Assembly (NCBI GenBank): GCA_017590115.1
Contig: JAGGNK010011003.1
Span: 4,479,899 to 4,543,898, forward strand
Direction of reading: 5' to 3'
Length of the DNA stretch: 64,000 bases
Source: Montifringilla adamsi
Taxonomy: Eukaryota > Chordata > Aves > Passeriformes > Passeridae
The position numbers were made by a program, and so were the translations under genes. Within the stretch, counting starts at the first letter, position 1, and each line of letters begins with the position of its first letter. The notes under the pieces are model-generated. The model did not search any database and was not told where the DNA came from. It saw only the letters and a list, made by a program, of their open reading frames with translations. Positions 47,377-64,000 of this stretch are shown piece by piece.

Positions 47377-50300
47377 ACTGCAGTTTATTTAGCACCTCTG
47401 CAAGATTTAATGTGATAACTCTTGAGATCTCAGCACACTGAGGTAGAATGTCATAAAGGTGTCTGGTAAACAGATGTTCCAGTCTCTGTGAGCTGCTGGG
47501 AAACTCTGCATCACTGAATTCATGTGGAAGCAGCTGCAGCTTTGGAAGCTTTAGTTTCCTGAATAAATTCTTTGGACATCTATTCCACTTTGGCAACTGT
47601 GGCTGTGGGGAGATAAAGACACAAGTAAAGCCCAGTTGCTGCAGTAGGCTGGACCTTTTATCAAACCAGCTGATAACAGAAAGGTGGATTCACTTTCAGG
47701 CAGTTAGGTCTTGAAGTTTTGAAAGAAAACCATTAATGCCCAGCAGACATTAATAGAGCAGGAGAGGTTTTTGTCAAGATTTGCTCGTGCAGGTAGTGAA
47801 AAAGTGTTCTGTGCTTTAATACTGGTGATGTGCATCTCACTGCTGCGAGATCACCACAAGACCCTAAGAAATAACAAGGCTTAATGACAGAATAATTGAG
47901 CAGGATTATGAGAGGAAGATGTTTTGTTGTGGCTATTCATTTTCTGGCCTTTAGGTTTTCAGAAAATTTGAGTGGCTGGAGCTCTAATAATGATATTGGA
48001 TAGCCAAAATTAGCACCTGTCTTCAAATACTTTTTAAAAATAAAATCTGGGAAATGGGAATTGTACCCAAAGTCATGCTGGAGGATTTCAAAATCCAAAC
48101 CAGGACCTGAGACTTTTGCCTGAACTCCCCAAACTGTTTTGAGGCTTAAATAAAAAGTGTGCAGGGAGGAAAGAAAAACCTCCCTGGATGTTCTGTGCTG
48201 CAACAGGGCTCAGCAGGGGAAGCTCAGCAGGGATTTCCACCCAGGGCACAACTCCTGCTCCTTGGAGGTGGAACTCAGCCTTTTCCATGCTCTGATCTCA
48301 GGGTGGGTTCATTCCTTCCCCGTGGAGCTGGCGATCCATCTTACTTGATGGAGAAATTGCTATGACAAAATGCTAAAAGCTCTTGCTCCAGGCTATTTTT
48401 AATCTACTGTAGGTGAAAGATCAGAACACATTTTTGGAAGATTTATGTGTGGTACCCTTGTGCTGTGCTGGATGGGATAAATGGGAATTGACAAAATACA
48501 GGACATGAGATTTAAACCCTTGACCTGTGACATTACTAGTCATCACAACTGTATGTTATCACATTTATGTTCTGGAGGGAAAGGCTTTGCTCTGAGGGAA
48601 TCTCAGAAATGCTCAGCAGAGGTGAGGGGATGTGGTTCTCACTCAGTCTTTCTGCTTTTTTTTGTAGGTGATCAGTAGTGAAATCTCCTCTCAGGCCTGG
48701 GTGGGTTGCAGTGCAGAATATTTCCCAGCAGTTTTCGTGCTGTCTGTGCACAGTAAGACAAAAACATGTTTGTGCTCAGGAACACATCTGTGTTTTGTGA
48801 AAAGGGTGAAGCTACTTAATGACAGCTCAGCTTGTGCAGCCTCAGCAGTTTTGCTGATCCTTTAATAGTCCAGGCTTTCCAACTGCTTCCAACTCTGTTC
48901 ACTGTGTCCATTTCAGAAACAAGAGCCTGATAAAGCCAAGAGACTTTAGAAATTCTGTGAAGCACTCTTTTCACCTCAACTTCAGGGTTCTGCTGAGCCC
49001 TGCAGTGACTGTTGGTGATGTTCACCTGCAACGTGTGCTTCCAAAATTCCAGCTCCTTGTGAGGGGCACATCCCCAATTAGTCTGGGGATTTGTTCTGCA
49101 TGTGCAAATCTTTTCTTGGGCAAGGAAGTGTCACATGGAGACTTGGCTGAAGAAAGCAAGCTGTTTAATCTTAAATGGTAATTGTCATCCTCTGGCTAAT
49201 GATAAGCAATATTATGGCCTGTGTATCAGCTGTAATTAAGCAGTAAGACACAACAAGGTGTATGTTACACAGAGATAACAGTGCTCAAGAGCCAGTGACC
49301 TGCAAAGCCCATTATCTGCCAGCTGCACGAGCCAGGGTGTGCACGTGTGGTCCCAAAGCCACTGTCCCCTCTGCCCCTGCCTGCAGGCTGCTTCTGGGGG
49401 GCAATACCAGGAAAGGCCTTTGTGTTGTGGGATTTTTAACAAAGCTTTTTTTTTGTGTAGTTGATTTCTGCACATTTAATAAACCAGTGTGAAACATTCT
49501 AAGATAGAGTTCTGGGAAATGGGCCCCACTTCAGGCCAGGCCTGCAGGGCTGTGCTGGCCAGGGAGGGGTGGGGTGTGTGGGGAAGGATTCCCAATTCCA
49601 GCACCAAGCCAGCAGCAAGGCATCAATGGCACCAGGAAAGGATTCCTGTTGCTTTCCCAGATAGCAGAGGGAGCTGGAACGTGGGGTTAGGTGGACTTTG
49701 TTTCAGAGTAGGATTGGATTTTGGTTAAAGGTTGGAGGAGTGAAGTTTGTACTGTTCATGCTGAACACAAAACCTTTCCTGTGGAGCTGCCATTGTCCGT
49801 GTCCTGCACAGTGTGACCAAACTGATGCTGCAGGAGCTGAGAATGAAAACCAGGGTGGCACAAACACCAAACCAAAGGGGATGATTGCACCTGGCTCCTG
49901 CTTCCTCCAGCACAATCCATGATCTGTTGTTTACTGTAGGGATCCTAGGGGAAAACCAGTGGTGGAGGAGGAAACCCCAGTGCCTGAGAGCTTCCAGCAA
50001 CAGGGAATGTAGAACAGGATCAGCTTTTCCTTGTGGGTGCTGTTCTGCTGCTTTCCTTCATTCATTAAGTGACCTCAATGAAAGTTTGCAGGGCAAAACA
50101 CTTTGATGTTGATCAGATTTTCACTCTAAGCATCCTGGTCTTGGATCTGCTGCCCCTTGATACTGGGCTGCTGTGGATAATTGCACAAAATTAAAATACA
50201 GTGGCTCAAATGGCTGTGTTTTGTTCCTATGTAACAGTCTGTCTCACACTTAGTTATTCATGGGTTTTCTCCCCCCAGACATACAAATTAGAAAGTCCCT

Positions 50301-53300
50301 GGGATCTTGATAAACAAGCTGCTGACAATTTAGTCTGGGCAGAGGGAGAAAAGCAGCAATAAATTGAGGTGAGAACTGTCTCATCTAATGTCTTTTAGCC
50401 AGTAATTGCCAGGACAGAGTATGTCTGCATAGATTTCCCAAGTTTGGGTTTACCCATTCAAGTGGGTGGATTCTGATTTAGCCAAATAACAATTTGCAAG
50501 ATCTTTAGAAAGATGTGGGCGGGGTGGACAATCTCAGGTTACCTTTTTAGCCTGAGAAGCAGAGATCAGTTCTGAGGGTCAGGATGGCACTGAGCCCATC
50601 TGGACCCTGATTTCAGGGATGTCCTGGATATTACTGTATTAAAAATACAAATACATAAAGTTAGGCTTAATATAAGAGCAGAGAGACAAGGCAGAGGCCA
50701 GAGGCAGCTGTCTGCTCCTCAGAGCCCCTCTCCTGGGTGCGAGTGTTTCTGATTACAGCTGTGCACTGTAAATGCCTGCTCCATGTCTGGGGATAATCCA
50801 TTCAGAGCAATTACAAGGCATCCGTCACCAGCAGGACCTGAGCCACAGGCTGCTTATCTGGGAAAATTGATGGAAGGGAAGGAGGGAGCGAGGGGAGGAA
50901 ATCAATGCCTTTCCCCAGTGTTATCTGCCAAATTGAATTAAGCAGCACGGGATCCCTGCACGGGAGCTGTGTGTGGTGTGCTCAGAGCTGGGCAGGGATG
51001 GTGGCAGCTGCCCTGGGTTGCTGCTCCCTGGCAACTTCCCGGGCATCCACCGACCCCAGGGGGCTTGGGTGGGCACAAGGAGTTCAGAACTTCCCGTGCA
51101 GAATCTCCAAGCCCACAGCAGCAGGTCCAGCTGGGAGCCTCGTGTCGGTTCACAGTCCTGGTGTACAATCCCATCCTGTGGGTTGTTTTTTTTTTTTTTG
51201 GTGTAGCCAAAGTCCCATCCCAGATTTTCCATGCAGAGCGTTGTAGGGAAAGCAGCAGGGCTGACATCAGCAAAGATGCAGTAATTGCAGGCTGCAGAGC
51301 CAGGACTAGGAAACCTCTGCTGCTGAAAAATGCTGCGTGTGTTGAATCCCTTGGCACTGCAGTGTAATCCTGAGCTGGGAGCTGCTGCCAGGCAGAGGGG
51401 CTGGAATTTGGGGCAGAGGGTTTGTGGGGGAGTTTGACATGCCAGGAAATGGCACATGGAAGGTTTGGTGCCGTGCCTTCCTCTGTGCTCCACTCACCTT
51501 GTGGGTTGGAAAGGTAACTGAAGGAAATTCGACTTCTCTGTGTCTGACTGGCCACTTTGCAAGGCAGTGCTGGAAATCCAGGAGCTGGATTGAGGAATGC
51601 TGAGCAGCCTGTAAAGAGACACTCTGCCTTGCTGGGCCTGCAGTTGGCACTGCCAGGGAGATGTTTGGTGGGTGCTTCCTGCTGGGACTGTGAGCAGCAG
51701 GAGCCTGGCTGCAGGGAGGGCACAGCAGGGCACCGGCACAGGGAATCCATCTGTGCTGCCTGAAGTGGTTTCACTCGTGGGCTGTGGGGCCAGGAGCTCT
51801 GTTCACGCTCTGTTCATGCACCTGTTTGATCCTTGGTCACATAAAGGGAAGGGTTTAATGACCTTTTCTGAGAAGCAGACAATAAAGGAATTTCTTGTTC
51901 CAGGGCTGGAGCTGAGCACATGGAGCAACCCAAAACATTGGTTTATAAAACAGGGTTTATAAAAGGCTCTTCGTAAACTTTCTTCCCAAGATCATGGTCA
52001 CTCAAGTTTATGGTCCATATGGTGTTTACAGAAATGAGATTTTGGAGCAAATCTGACCTTTGAAGCAGTGAAACCTCATTTTCTTCTGACCTGTGCAGGT
52101 GTCCTCTTGTTCCTTGGAATCTTCCTCAACTGCATAGGTATGGGAGGTGGAAGAGCAGTGGTGGAAGGGCCAGAGGACTGGGATGGCTGGGCCAGGGTGG
52201 CTCTGGGGCAGTTTTATAAGGGTGAAATTCTCAAGGTTCCAGGTTGAGGAGCTGACTCACCAGAAACAAACACAAAGGTAAATCCAAAACGATGAGCCAG
52301 AAACCCCACAGATGCTGTGCAGAACAACTGGGCTCAACCAGTCCAGCCCAGAGAGCTGTGGAAACTTTTTTCCCTCCCAAACAAAAGTGTGTGGGAATTT
52401 GCATTGCAGTCAGGTAATGCTTAAAGTGCACATAAGCCATCTCATAAAAATTCCAGTGGCATGTACGTCACACAGCTGGGTTTTATTAGAGCTGTGCTCT
52501 TCCTCCTGACAGTGCCTTGGAGCTCAGATCTCCATTAACTCTGCCATTCCTGGGCTTCTGCTGCTTCCCAGATTCCTGTCATTTTCCACACCTTGGATCC
52601 CTTCCCTGCAGGATGTTTCTTTAATGTCTTTTCAGCAATTGAAGGTGGGAGCACCTAAAAGGTGTGGTTTGGGTGCTTTGAGCAGTAACAAGGAATCTCC
52701 TCCTTTCTCCCCAAAATCCCTCAGGCCTCTCCCTGCTCTGTGTGTGTTCAGCTTCCCTGTGCTCCATCTGCCAGGCTGGGCTCAGGGGGGCTGCTCACAG
52801 GACATTGGGAAGAACCAAGGTGCCCTGTTTAACCCCATTTGTGGGATTTTGTGGCCGTTTCTTTCAGCTGTGCCCCACACAAGGTTTGGATTTGCCACGT
52901 ACACCCCGTGTTTGGGTTTTTAGTGGTGTTTTCTGATGGATGGGTAACACAGCTCTTGAGTAAATCATGAAGTTTTTACTCCAGGCCTCAGGAAATTGGA
53001 TTTTTATTTCTATTTATATTTCTTTCAGCTACTTTGAGTTTGGGTCAGTTCAGCTCACTTGGTTATTGAGCAGGCTCAGGTCTCATTCCTAGTAAACTGA
53101 AGTTATTTTGTCAGCAGAACCAGAATTTCAAACTCAGTTAGTTCCCCTTACCCAGAAACACAAGACAGCTTGACTGGGCTTTTCCAATCTGTGTTGTTGC
53201 ACTCAGAGGTCCTTGGAGACAGAATATATAATTTTTTCAGCCTCTGGTACCAAGCCTTATCAAGCCAAATCTAGTTTGCTATTTAGTTTGGAACAGGAAC

Positions 53301-53954
53301 ACCCTGACAAGTCTCTCTGAGAAGGAGCAGCAGGAGGAATGTTATTTGAACTTTTAATTTCAGGACCCCGAGTCACAGTAAGGCTGTGCAGGTGGAAGGA
53401 CAGGGATGTGGATGGGAAATGGGGCACAAAGTCCCTCCCCAAGGATGTGGAGCTGCATTTAGGACATAAACCCACCCCTTGGAAAGCTGGGTGAGTCTCA
53501 AATAAGAAGAGATTTATTTTTTTAAGCTCTTTGCTCATTCTCCAGCTTTTCCACTGCTTTTCAAAGGCATTTCAGAAATGTCCCAGAGCTGTGGAAATTC
53601 TGCAGCCACTTCTCAGAAAACCATGAGAGAATTATTCTGACATATGTTTCCATCTCCTGCTTTTTGCATTTTCCCCTCTTGTGTTTCTTTTTCTTTGACC
53701 TAGAACAAACTTCTCTTTGCTTACAATTCTCACTATTCCAAAGAAATTTCACTGGAGTGTTAGATTTTCCCCACGCAGTGGAATGCTGTGATCCCAATTA
53801 AATTCCAGTCTCCTTCCAGCAGTGCAGAGGTTTTGTGTTAAATGATGCCCTGGGGAGGGTCCTTCTCCTGGGCCCTCAGGAAATCAGGGACCAGGTGCTG
53901 TGGGATCATCATGAAGGGGGGGAACAGCACCTCAGCAAAGCACAGAGAACTCCA
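47377..53954. other. Non-coding flank downstream of SKI
   Basis: Unique sequence between the T/G tract and the inferred SKI 3' end. It holds a G-quadruplex-type motif (49,562-49,583), further GATA motifs near 49,190-49,320, and a long unassigned minus-strand open frame (50,938-51,774). No exon was recognised. Confidence 0.55.
49562..49583 (+). other. G-quadruplex-type motif
   Basis: Four G runs (GGG, GGGG, GGGG, GGGG) with loops of 1, 1 and 5 nt. Confidence 0.6.
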
Positions 53955-53971
53955 AAAACATCCCAGAGCTC

Positions 53972-53977
53972 TTTATT
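53972..53977 (-). terminator. SKI: Candidate distal poly(A) signal of SKI
   Basis: AATAAA on the minus strand. Cleavage would fall at about 53,945-53,962. A GT-rich stretch (TGTGCTTTGCTGAGGTGCTG) follows on the transcript strand, as expected of a downstream element. Confidence 0.5.
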
Positions 53978-53995
53978 TTTTTCTGGACAAACAAT

Positions 53996-54001
53996 TTTAT
54001 T
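53996..54001 (-). terminator. SKI: Candidate poly(A) signal of SKI
   Basis: A second AATAAA on the minus strand, 24 bp upstream (in the transcript) of the most distal one. The two probably serve the same 3' end. Confidence 0.4.
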
Positions 54002-54084
54002 TTCGGTAATGCGTCTATACACTGTACATTCAGTCACTGTGGTATATAAGCATAGCTATTTTCATACATAATCTCATAAAGTCC

Positions 54085-54090
54085 TTTATT
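54085..54090 (-). terminator. SKI: Candidate poly(A) signal of SKI
   Basis: A third AATAAA on the minus strand, about 110 bp before the distal signal. It may be an alternative 3' end. Confidence 0.35.
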
Positions 54091-54411
54091 TTACAATATT
54101 ATCTGCATCAGGGGGAGGGGACGTGGAAAAGGGGGTGGAAAAGGACTATCAAGGTACACAGCGAAATAGATAAATATGCCAAGCTTTTTTCTTATTTTTT
54201 TTTTAAATCAGGCATTTATAAACAAGAAAGCATACATTACTTACATAAAAATAGTTCTAGAATAGTAGAGTAAGTCATAATATTGTCATTAGCAGCAGCA
54301 TAGGAGAGACCAGGATAACAAAAATGTGCTGAAATGCTATTGGCTATTATAAATGTAAAGATTTATTTTTCTTCAATTGAAAAAATGTCATTTCTGTGAG
54401 TTCTTTCAATT

Positions 54412-54480
54412 TAAAAAAAAAAACCAAAAAAAACCAAAACAAAACCAAAAAAACAAAACAACAACCAAGCCAACAAAAAA
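54412..54480. repeat. A/C-rich low-complexity tract in SKI 3' UTR
   Basis: Degenerate (CAAAA)n on the plus strand, read as TTTTG-type sequence in the transcript. Confidence 0.85.
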
Positions 54481-56287
54481 CTTCTCTCTAAAACACATGG
54501 ACTGCTGAGAGGGCAGAATGGAACAAAAACCAACCTTTTGGTAATAAAATACTTTACAGTGAAAATAAGGACAAATAAAATGCAAATGATGGAGAAAAGG
54601 TTATAACCCACATTGAAAACTTGCAAAAAGATTTTGTTTTGTTTTTTTCCTAACAGACAGCAAAGGTTCTTCTCAGTTAAAAACACAACTCATAAAACAA
54701 GACAACTACCAGGTAAGAAAGAGTTTTGAAAAAGTAAACACCATATACACTTATAATACAACAGTGTAAAATGAAAAAAAGTATTTACATGTTGAATTTA
54801 CTTTTAATGTTTTTTTACATTGGCTAGTTCTGTTTGAAAAGCAGAATATTATGTATAGAGTTAGCTGCTCCATAGATATGAATGTTATTGCTGTTGGTTT
54901 TTTTTTTTCCCTTCGTTAAGTCTTCGTTCAGTAATAGAAACAAGGAGTAATTAAACTGAATATACAAGTAGTAATATATTTGTAGTACAGGGAGAGTCAA
55001 CAGCCTGTATGAAACACCTCTTCTCCCTTGGAACTTCTTAAAGGAAACTAAAGCACGGATGGGGGGATGGAGGGGCAGCCCCTCTCCCTGGGAATGCAGC
55101 AGGGAGCGGGGGCTGCAGGAAGGAAGGAAGGAAGGGATTCCATGGACCAGGCTCACACAGCTTTACTGAGGTGTTGCAGCCACAGGAATGACCCCAGAGC
55201 TCCCTGGCCTCGAGCACCTTCGCAGGGGGGGCTGCTCTGCAGAGCCCCCCTGGTGAGAATCAGCCCCTGGGGCTGGGACAGAGACACTGCTAATGACTCT
55301 GGATGAGAAATCAATCACACCCTCTGCAGAAATAACTCACCTGCTCTGCAGAGTGAACTCTGATTGTTAAACACGGGTAGGAAAAGCCCAGTGCTTTAAG
55401 CCAGGCCCAGCCCTGCCAGCCCCTCCTGGGCAGTGGCTGCTGCTGGAGAATGTTTGTTCCTGCTCTTCTTGCACCATATTTCTCTTCATGCTTTTAAACA
55501 TTGATTGATAGAAATGGCCTTTCACTCCCAAGGAGCAAATCCCAGGGAGTGTTGGGGTGAGCTCACCTGCAGGTACGGCCCTGCATGGAGTGCCTGTGAG
55601 TGGGGCTGACAGGAAGCCCCAGCTGCAATTTTCTGGTTTGGAGACTCTGTGCTGCCCCTGGGACCCTTTATCTGTGCAGCACAGGTGAGGCTGCTTGGTG
55701 GTGACTAATTTATTGGTTTGCTTTTTTTCCTTTGAAAATCCTGCAGATTTTTCTTCCTTCAGAAGTGTGGGAGCCTCATGCCCAGTGAGTGACTGCATTT
55801 CCCTGGACACAAAAAGAAAAACTCACGGTGTGCTCAGGTGAGTGGCTTTTCCTGGGAGACAACAGCTGGACATGGACATGTTGCTATTTTTTGGGGGTTA
55901 TAAAGGTAGAGAAACCATCATAGATCAGGGGGGAAAACCCAAACAAGCAAAATTTCCAAAGCCAGGCTTCCATGAGCTGCCACAGGAGTGGGGTCTGTTC
56001 TCTGTGTGGTTCCCAACACGGCAGTAAAGCAGAGCACAAGAGACTTGAAATGCACAAAAATGATCAGCTACAGCTACAGTTGTTTAGTTTCCCTTGAAGA
56101 AATAAATGGATAATACAGATCTGGAAATCATAAGGCTGAGAACATTTTTCTGCATACTGCATAACAAAAGAACCCCTTTACATAAGACAGTAATAATGCC
56201 CATTAATGACTATATGGCAGAGTTTAATCCATGCATATGATTTAATAATCACAGAAAAAAAACCATACAAAGAAAATAAAACCCCAC

Positions 56288-56290
<3 letters not shown>

Positions 56291-56320
<30 letters not shown>
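56291..56320. repeat. 30-nt A homopolymer (U run in SKI 3' UTR)
   Basis: Thirty consecutive A on the plus strand. Confidence 0.9.
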
Positions 56321-56324
<4 letters not shown>

Positions 56325-56552
56325 CTCAAGCATAATCAAAATTCCTTTTGCATTGCACTTTAGAAGGAGATCTGCACCTAGAGCCAGTCTCCAGTATCCC
56401 AAACACACAAGGGCCAACCCCTGTATCCACAGACAGGTTCAGGTCATTGACTTGGTGTGACTTCTTGCTCCCAACAGTTTTACATTGTCCCAGTAATTCC
56501 ATTCCTTTCATATTTCTTTTTTGTACCTAAAACATATATATGAACTTCTTTG

Positions 56553-56560
56553 TTAATGCT
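56553..56560 (-). promoter_or_regulatory. miR-155 8-mer seed match in SKI 3' UTR
   Basis: The plus strand reads TTAATGCT, so the transcript carries AGCATTAA. This is the full 8-mer match to the miR-155 seed with A opposite position 1. SKI is a reported miR-155 target in human melanoma cells. Function here is inferred. Confidence 0.5.
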
Positions 56561-56997
56561 CACAGTTACTATAATGGTTACTATAATGGTTTCAAGCAAA
56601 CAGCTCTTGTTTAAAAAAAAAAAATAATCTCTCTAATGTACTGTAAGTAAATACCATAATTTTAGGATTGGAAGCCGCTTTCTGTCTACTGGGAAATAAT
56701 TTTGAAGCTTACATAGTTTGCATTAATGTCCAAAAGCAAATAAAGATTACTGGAAACATGTTTCTTCTTTTAGAATAACTCTGGGTATGATGATGCATAG
56801 GGGGTTCTCTTTTTTTTCCTTTTTTTTATTATTATTATTTAAGGTAAAAAAAAAAGTGTCAGCATTGCCTAGAGAAGATGCTGAGAGGAAAAATGAGCTG
56901 GAAGGCACATCTGCAGCCCCAGATCACATTTTCACTTGCTTGAGCGTGTCAGAGGTGAGTGTTTATGGGTGAAAATCAATTTTCTCCTGATCAGTAA

Positions 56998-57004
56998 AGC
57001 ACCA
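56998..57004 (-). promoter_or_regulatory. miR-29 7-mer seed match in SKI 3' UTR
   Basis: The plus strand reads AGCACCA, so the transcript has TGGTGCT, a 7mer-m8 match to the miR-29 family. A second copy lies about 330 nt away. Confidence 0.35.
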
Positions 57005-57328
57005 GCTTTATTTATTAAGCACTTTTGGGAGCATCTCTGCTGTTCCCCAGCTTGGGTCATACACAGCCACAAAACCAGGTTCTAACTGAACCAGCAGCAC
57101 AGGGGAATTCCTGCTCAGGGGATTCTGGAGCTGCTGGATCCTCCTTTGCTTACACGGATGCTGATGGGAGGTGGCAGAGGTGGCAGACTGGGTTCATGGT
57201 TTGCACAGCTGTTAGGGCAGAATCTCAAATGCTTGACATGTACATCTTAGAAACAGGGAATAAAATGCAGAGTAAGATTCTGACAAAGTGCAGGTTTAAA
57301 AAAAAAATATATATATATAAAAAACCTC

Positions 57329-57335
57329 AGCACCA
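57329..57335 (-). promoter_or_regulatory. Second miR-29 7-mer seed match in SKI 3' UTR
   Basis: AGCACCA on the plus strand gives TGGTGCT in the transcript, nearer the stop codon than the other miR-29 match. Confidence 0.3.
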
Positions 57336-58165
57336 CCCCCAAGGCAGTGATGGTTTGCTGCATTGTATCCCGGGGCTGCGGCTTGGATCCCAAAATTAAA
57401 GTAATTCTCTTTTTAAAAACAAAAAAGTTTTTTAAAAAAAGATGTAGGCTTATTCACAGCAGCAAAAATGTTGGTTTTCTGTTCTGTAGTATCCGACACT
57501 GCAACGTTGGACTCTCCTTGGGCACAGAAATCCTGACTGACAGTTCGGAATGGAAGCAGGGAAATACTGAATTCATGGTAAGATGGTGCAACAAGATGAG
57601 TTTTCCAGAAAACTGAAAGCTGAAGATTTCAGAATGACTTCAACACACAGATGTCTCTGCTTTGTTCCTCTACCAACTGATCATCCATTTCCTTCCTTTC
57701 TTCCTTTCTCTCTTTCTTTTCCCAAGGCTGACGTGCTCCTGGGTGAAGTCTCTGAACACAGGGGGGTCTGGGGCTCTCAACCCAACCCCTTCTGCTCCCC
57801 TCACCCCCTGCACACTCCTGCAGCTTCCCTTCTTCCTGTGTCCAGGGCAGGAAATGGACATAATCATTCTAAGGAAAAAAAATCAACTTGGAAAAGCACT
57901 CTGAACTTCTCCTACACCCACGTGACGGGATGGAACCGCGATGGCTTCTGAGATGGCTGGAAAACTGCTCCTGACATGGATGGCATCATCACCAAGAGGG
58001 GCTTCTGCACAAAGAATCCCAAAGCCTATAAAGTCATTAAAAATTGTGCATCGAAGGTTTTTTATTTTTTGTCTTTTTTTTTTGTTTTGCTTTTAAAGGT
58101 TCATTATAAAAATCTTGTTAATTTTTTTTTTTTAATACCAAGTCTGTGTAATGAATTATTTTAAA

Positions 58166-58173
58166 TAGCTTAT
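58166..58173 (-). promoter_or_regulatory. miR-21 8-mer seed match in SKI 3' UTR
   Basis: The plus strand reads TAGCTTAT, so the transcript has ATAAGCTA, an 8-mer match to miR-21, about 380 nt after the stop codon. miR-21 has been linked to SKI repression in mammals. Whether this site is the orthologous one needs an alignment. Confidence 0.45.
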
Positions 58174-58550
58174 AAGAAAAGTCGGTTTGTTTTTAAATTC
58201 CAAAATGTTCCAACAGGCAGGAGAACACAAAGCCACTGCCGTGCTCACCTTGGACTCCGGGTTTAGCTGGACCACACTGCTTTGCTTAGAGTTTGCCAGT
58301 AGAAAATTTGCTGTGGACTTAAAAGTATTTTGTTTACAAACACTTTGTGTTTTCTAGGCACAGTAAGATGTTGTGCTATATGGATTGGGAAAAAAAAGAG
58401 GCGGAATTCAGTGCTTCTGTTCTAGAGAGTAACAACATTTGCCTTCCAACTACTGAGAATCCGTATTCCTAAAGCGTGTGCCAGGACACCACTACTCACA
58501 CGTGCACTCCCAGTCCCACTCTCTCCCTCCCTGTGCTGGGGGATGAGGGG

Positions 58551-63794
<5,244 letters not shown>

Positions 63795-64000
63795 CTGGTT
63801 CAGGGGGAGGCAGAAGGAAGGAGAAAATGGTCACATTCCTGCCTTTGGAGAGCTTCCCAATCCAGAGTTACACTGCAAACACCCATGGGAGTGGCAGTGA
63901 ATCCCACTGACTGACAGCAGCTGAGAACCTGCCCATGGCACTGTTTTGTGTTTTGCCCTCACTAAACCCAGGGATCCCATCCCAAGTGCCACACACCCTA
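63795..64000 (-). other. SKI: SKI intron, truncated by the window edge
   Basis: This is the 3' end of the intron preceding the 275-nt exon. It has a pyrimidine-rich stretch before the AG at 63796-63795. Nothing else was seen. Upstream exons are outside the window. Confidence 0.85.

Larger units (their letters stand above)
53955..58550 (-). other. SKI: SKI 3' untranslated region (inferred extent)
   Basis: From the SKI stop leftward the sequence becomes A/T-rich, with many poly-A/T runs, and has no coding potential. It ends at a cluster of polyadenylation signals near 53.97-54.09 kb, implying a UTR of about 4.6 kb if unspliced. It contains a 30-nt A run on the plus strand (56,291-56,320), an A/C-rich stretch (54,412-54,480), a GGAA run near 55,118-55,136 and short AT repeats (57,307-57,319). 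miRNA seed matches are listed separately. Earlier AATAAA copies on the transcript strand (for example 58,061-58,066) could give shorter isoforms. The left boundary is an inference from signals, not from transcript evidence. Confidence 0.65.

Noticed and set aside
47132..47596. 154-codon frame rich in Lys, Asn, Pro and Thr
   Set aside because: Generated by the T/G-rich low-complexity tract read on the minus strand.

Overview
This is a vertebrate nuclear window, most likely from a bird. It holds several truncated CR1 LINE 3' ends, which are the dominant interspersed repeat of birds. Otherwise it is repeat-poor, and its only recognisable gene has compact introns. No bacterial, organellar or viral gene was seen. 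The species cannot be fixed from the sequence.

Right end (about 53.95-64.0 kb, minus strand): the 3' part of SKI, the TGF-beta/SMAD co-repressor proto-oncogene. Four coding exons with clean splice sites are present at 63,794-63,520, 63,152-62,851, 60,925-60,695 and 58,739-58,551. They join in frame and encode the last ~332 residues: the linker with a basic nuclear-localisation-like patch, then the C-terminal coiled coil. The Ski/Sno DHD and SAND-like SMAD4-binding domains must lie beyond the right edge. A 3' UTR of about 4.6 kb follows. It ends near three AATAAA signals at about 53.97-54.09 kb and carries strong miRNA seed matches (miR-155, miR-21, two miR-29).

The remaining ~53.9 kb, downstream of SKI, has no gene I can defend. 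In mammals the convergent neighbour on this side is MORN1, so the far left edge could be the end of that gene. Two exon-like segments (317-438 and 726-792) are noted there without identification.

This gene-poor stretch contains: CR1 fragments (2.5, 8.7, 21.9, 28.4, 30.4, 31.1 and 46.6 kb); older SINE/LINE relics; a CpG island (about 29.4-30.4 kb) with a CTCF-like core and an adjacent 56-nt T run; a nested minisatellite with a 219-bp higher-order repeat (42.19-42.78 kb); a 210-bp polypyrimidine tract (13.67-13.88 kb); a duplicated ~120-bp segment (15.27 and 16.27 kb); a ~124-bp imperfect palindrome (39.49-39.62 kb); and GATA-motif clusters that could be SKI-flanking enhancers.

I found no evidence of a new multi-gene system. 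The most interesting leads are the CpG island with its CTCF-like motif, the higher-order minisatellite, the hairpin and the 3' UTR regulatory sites.
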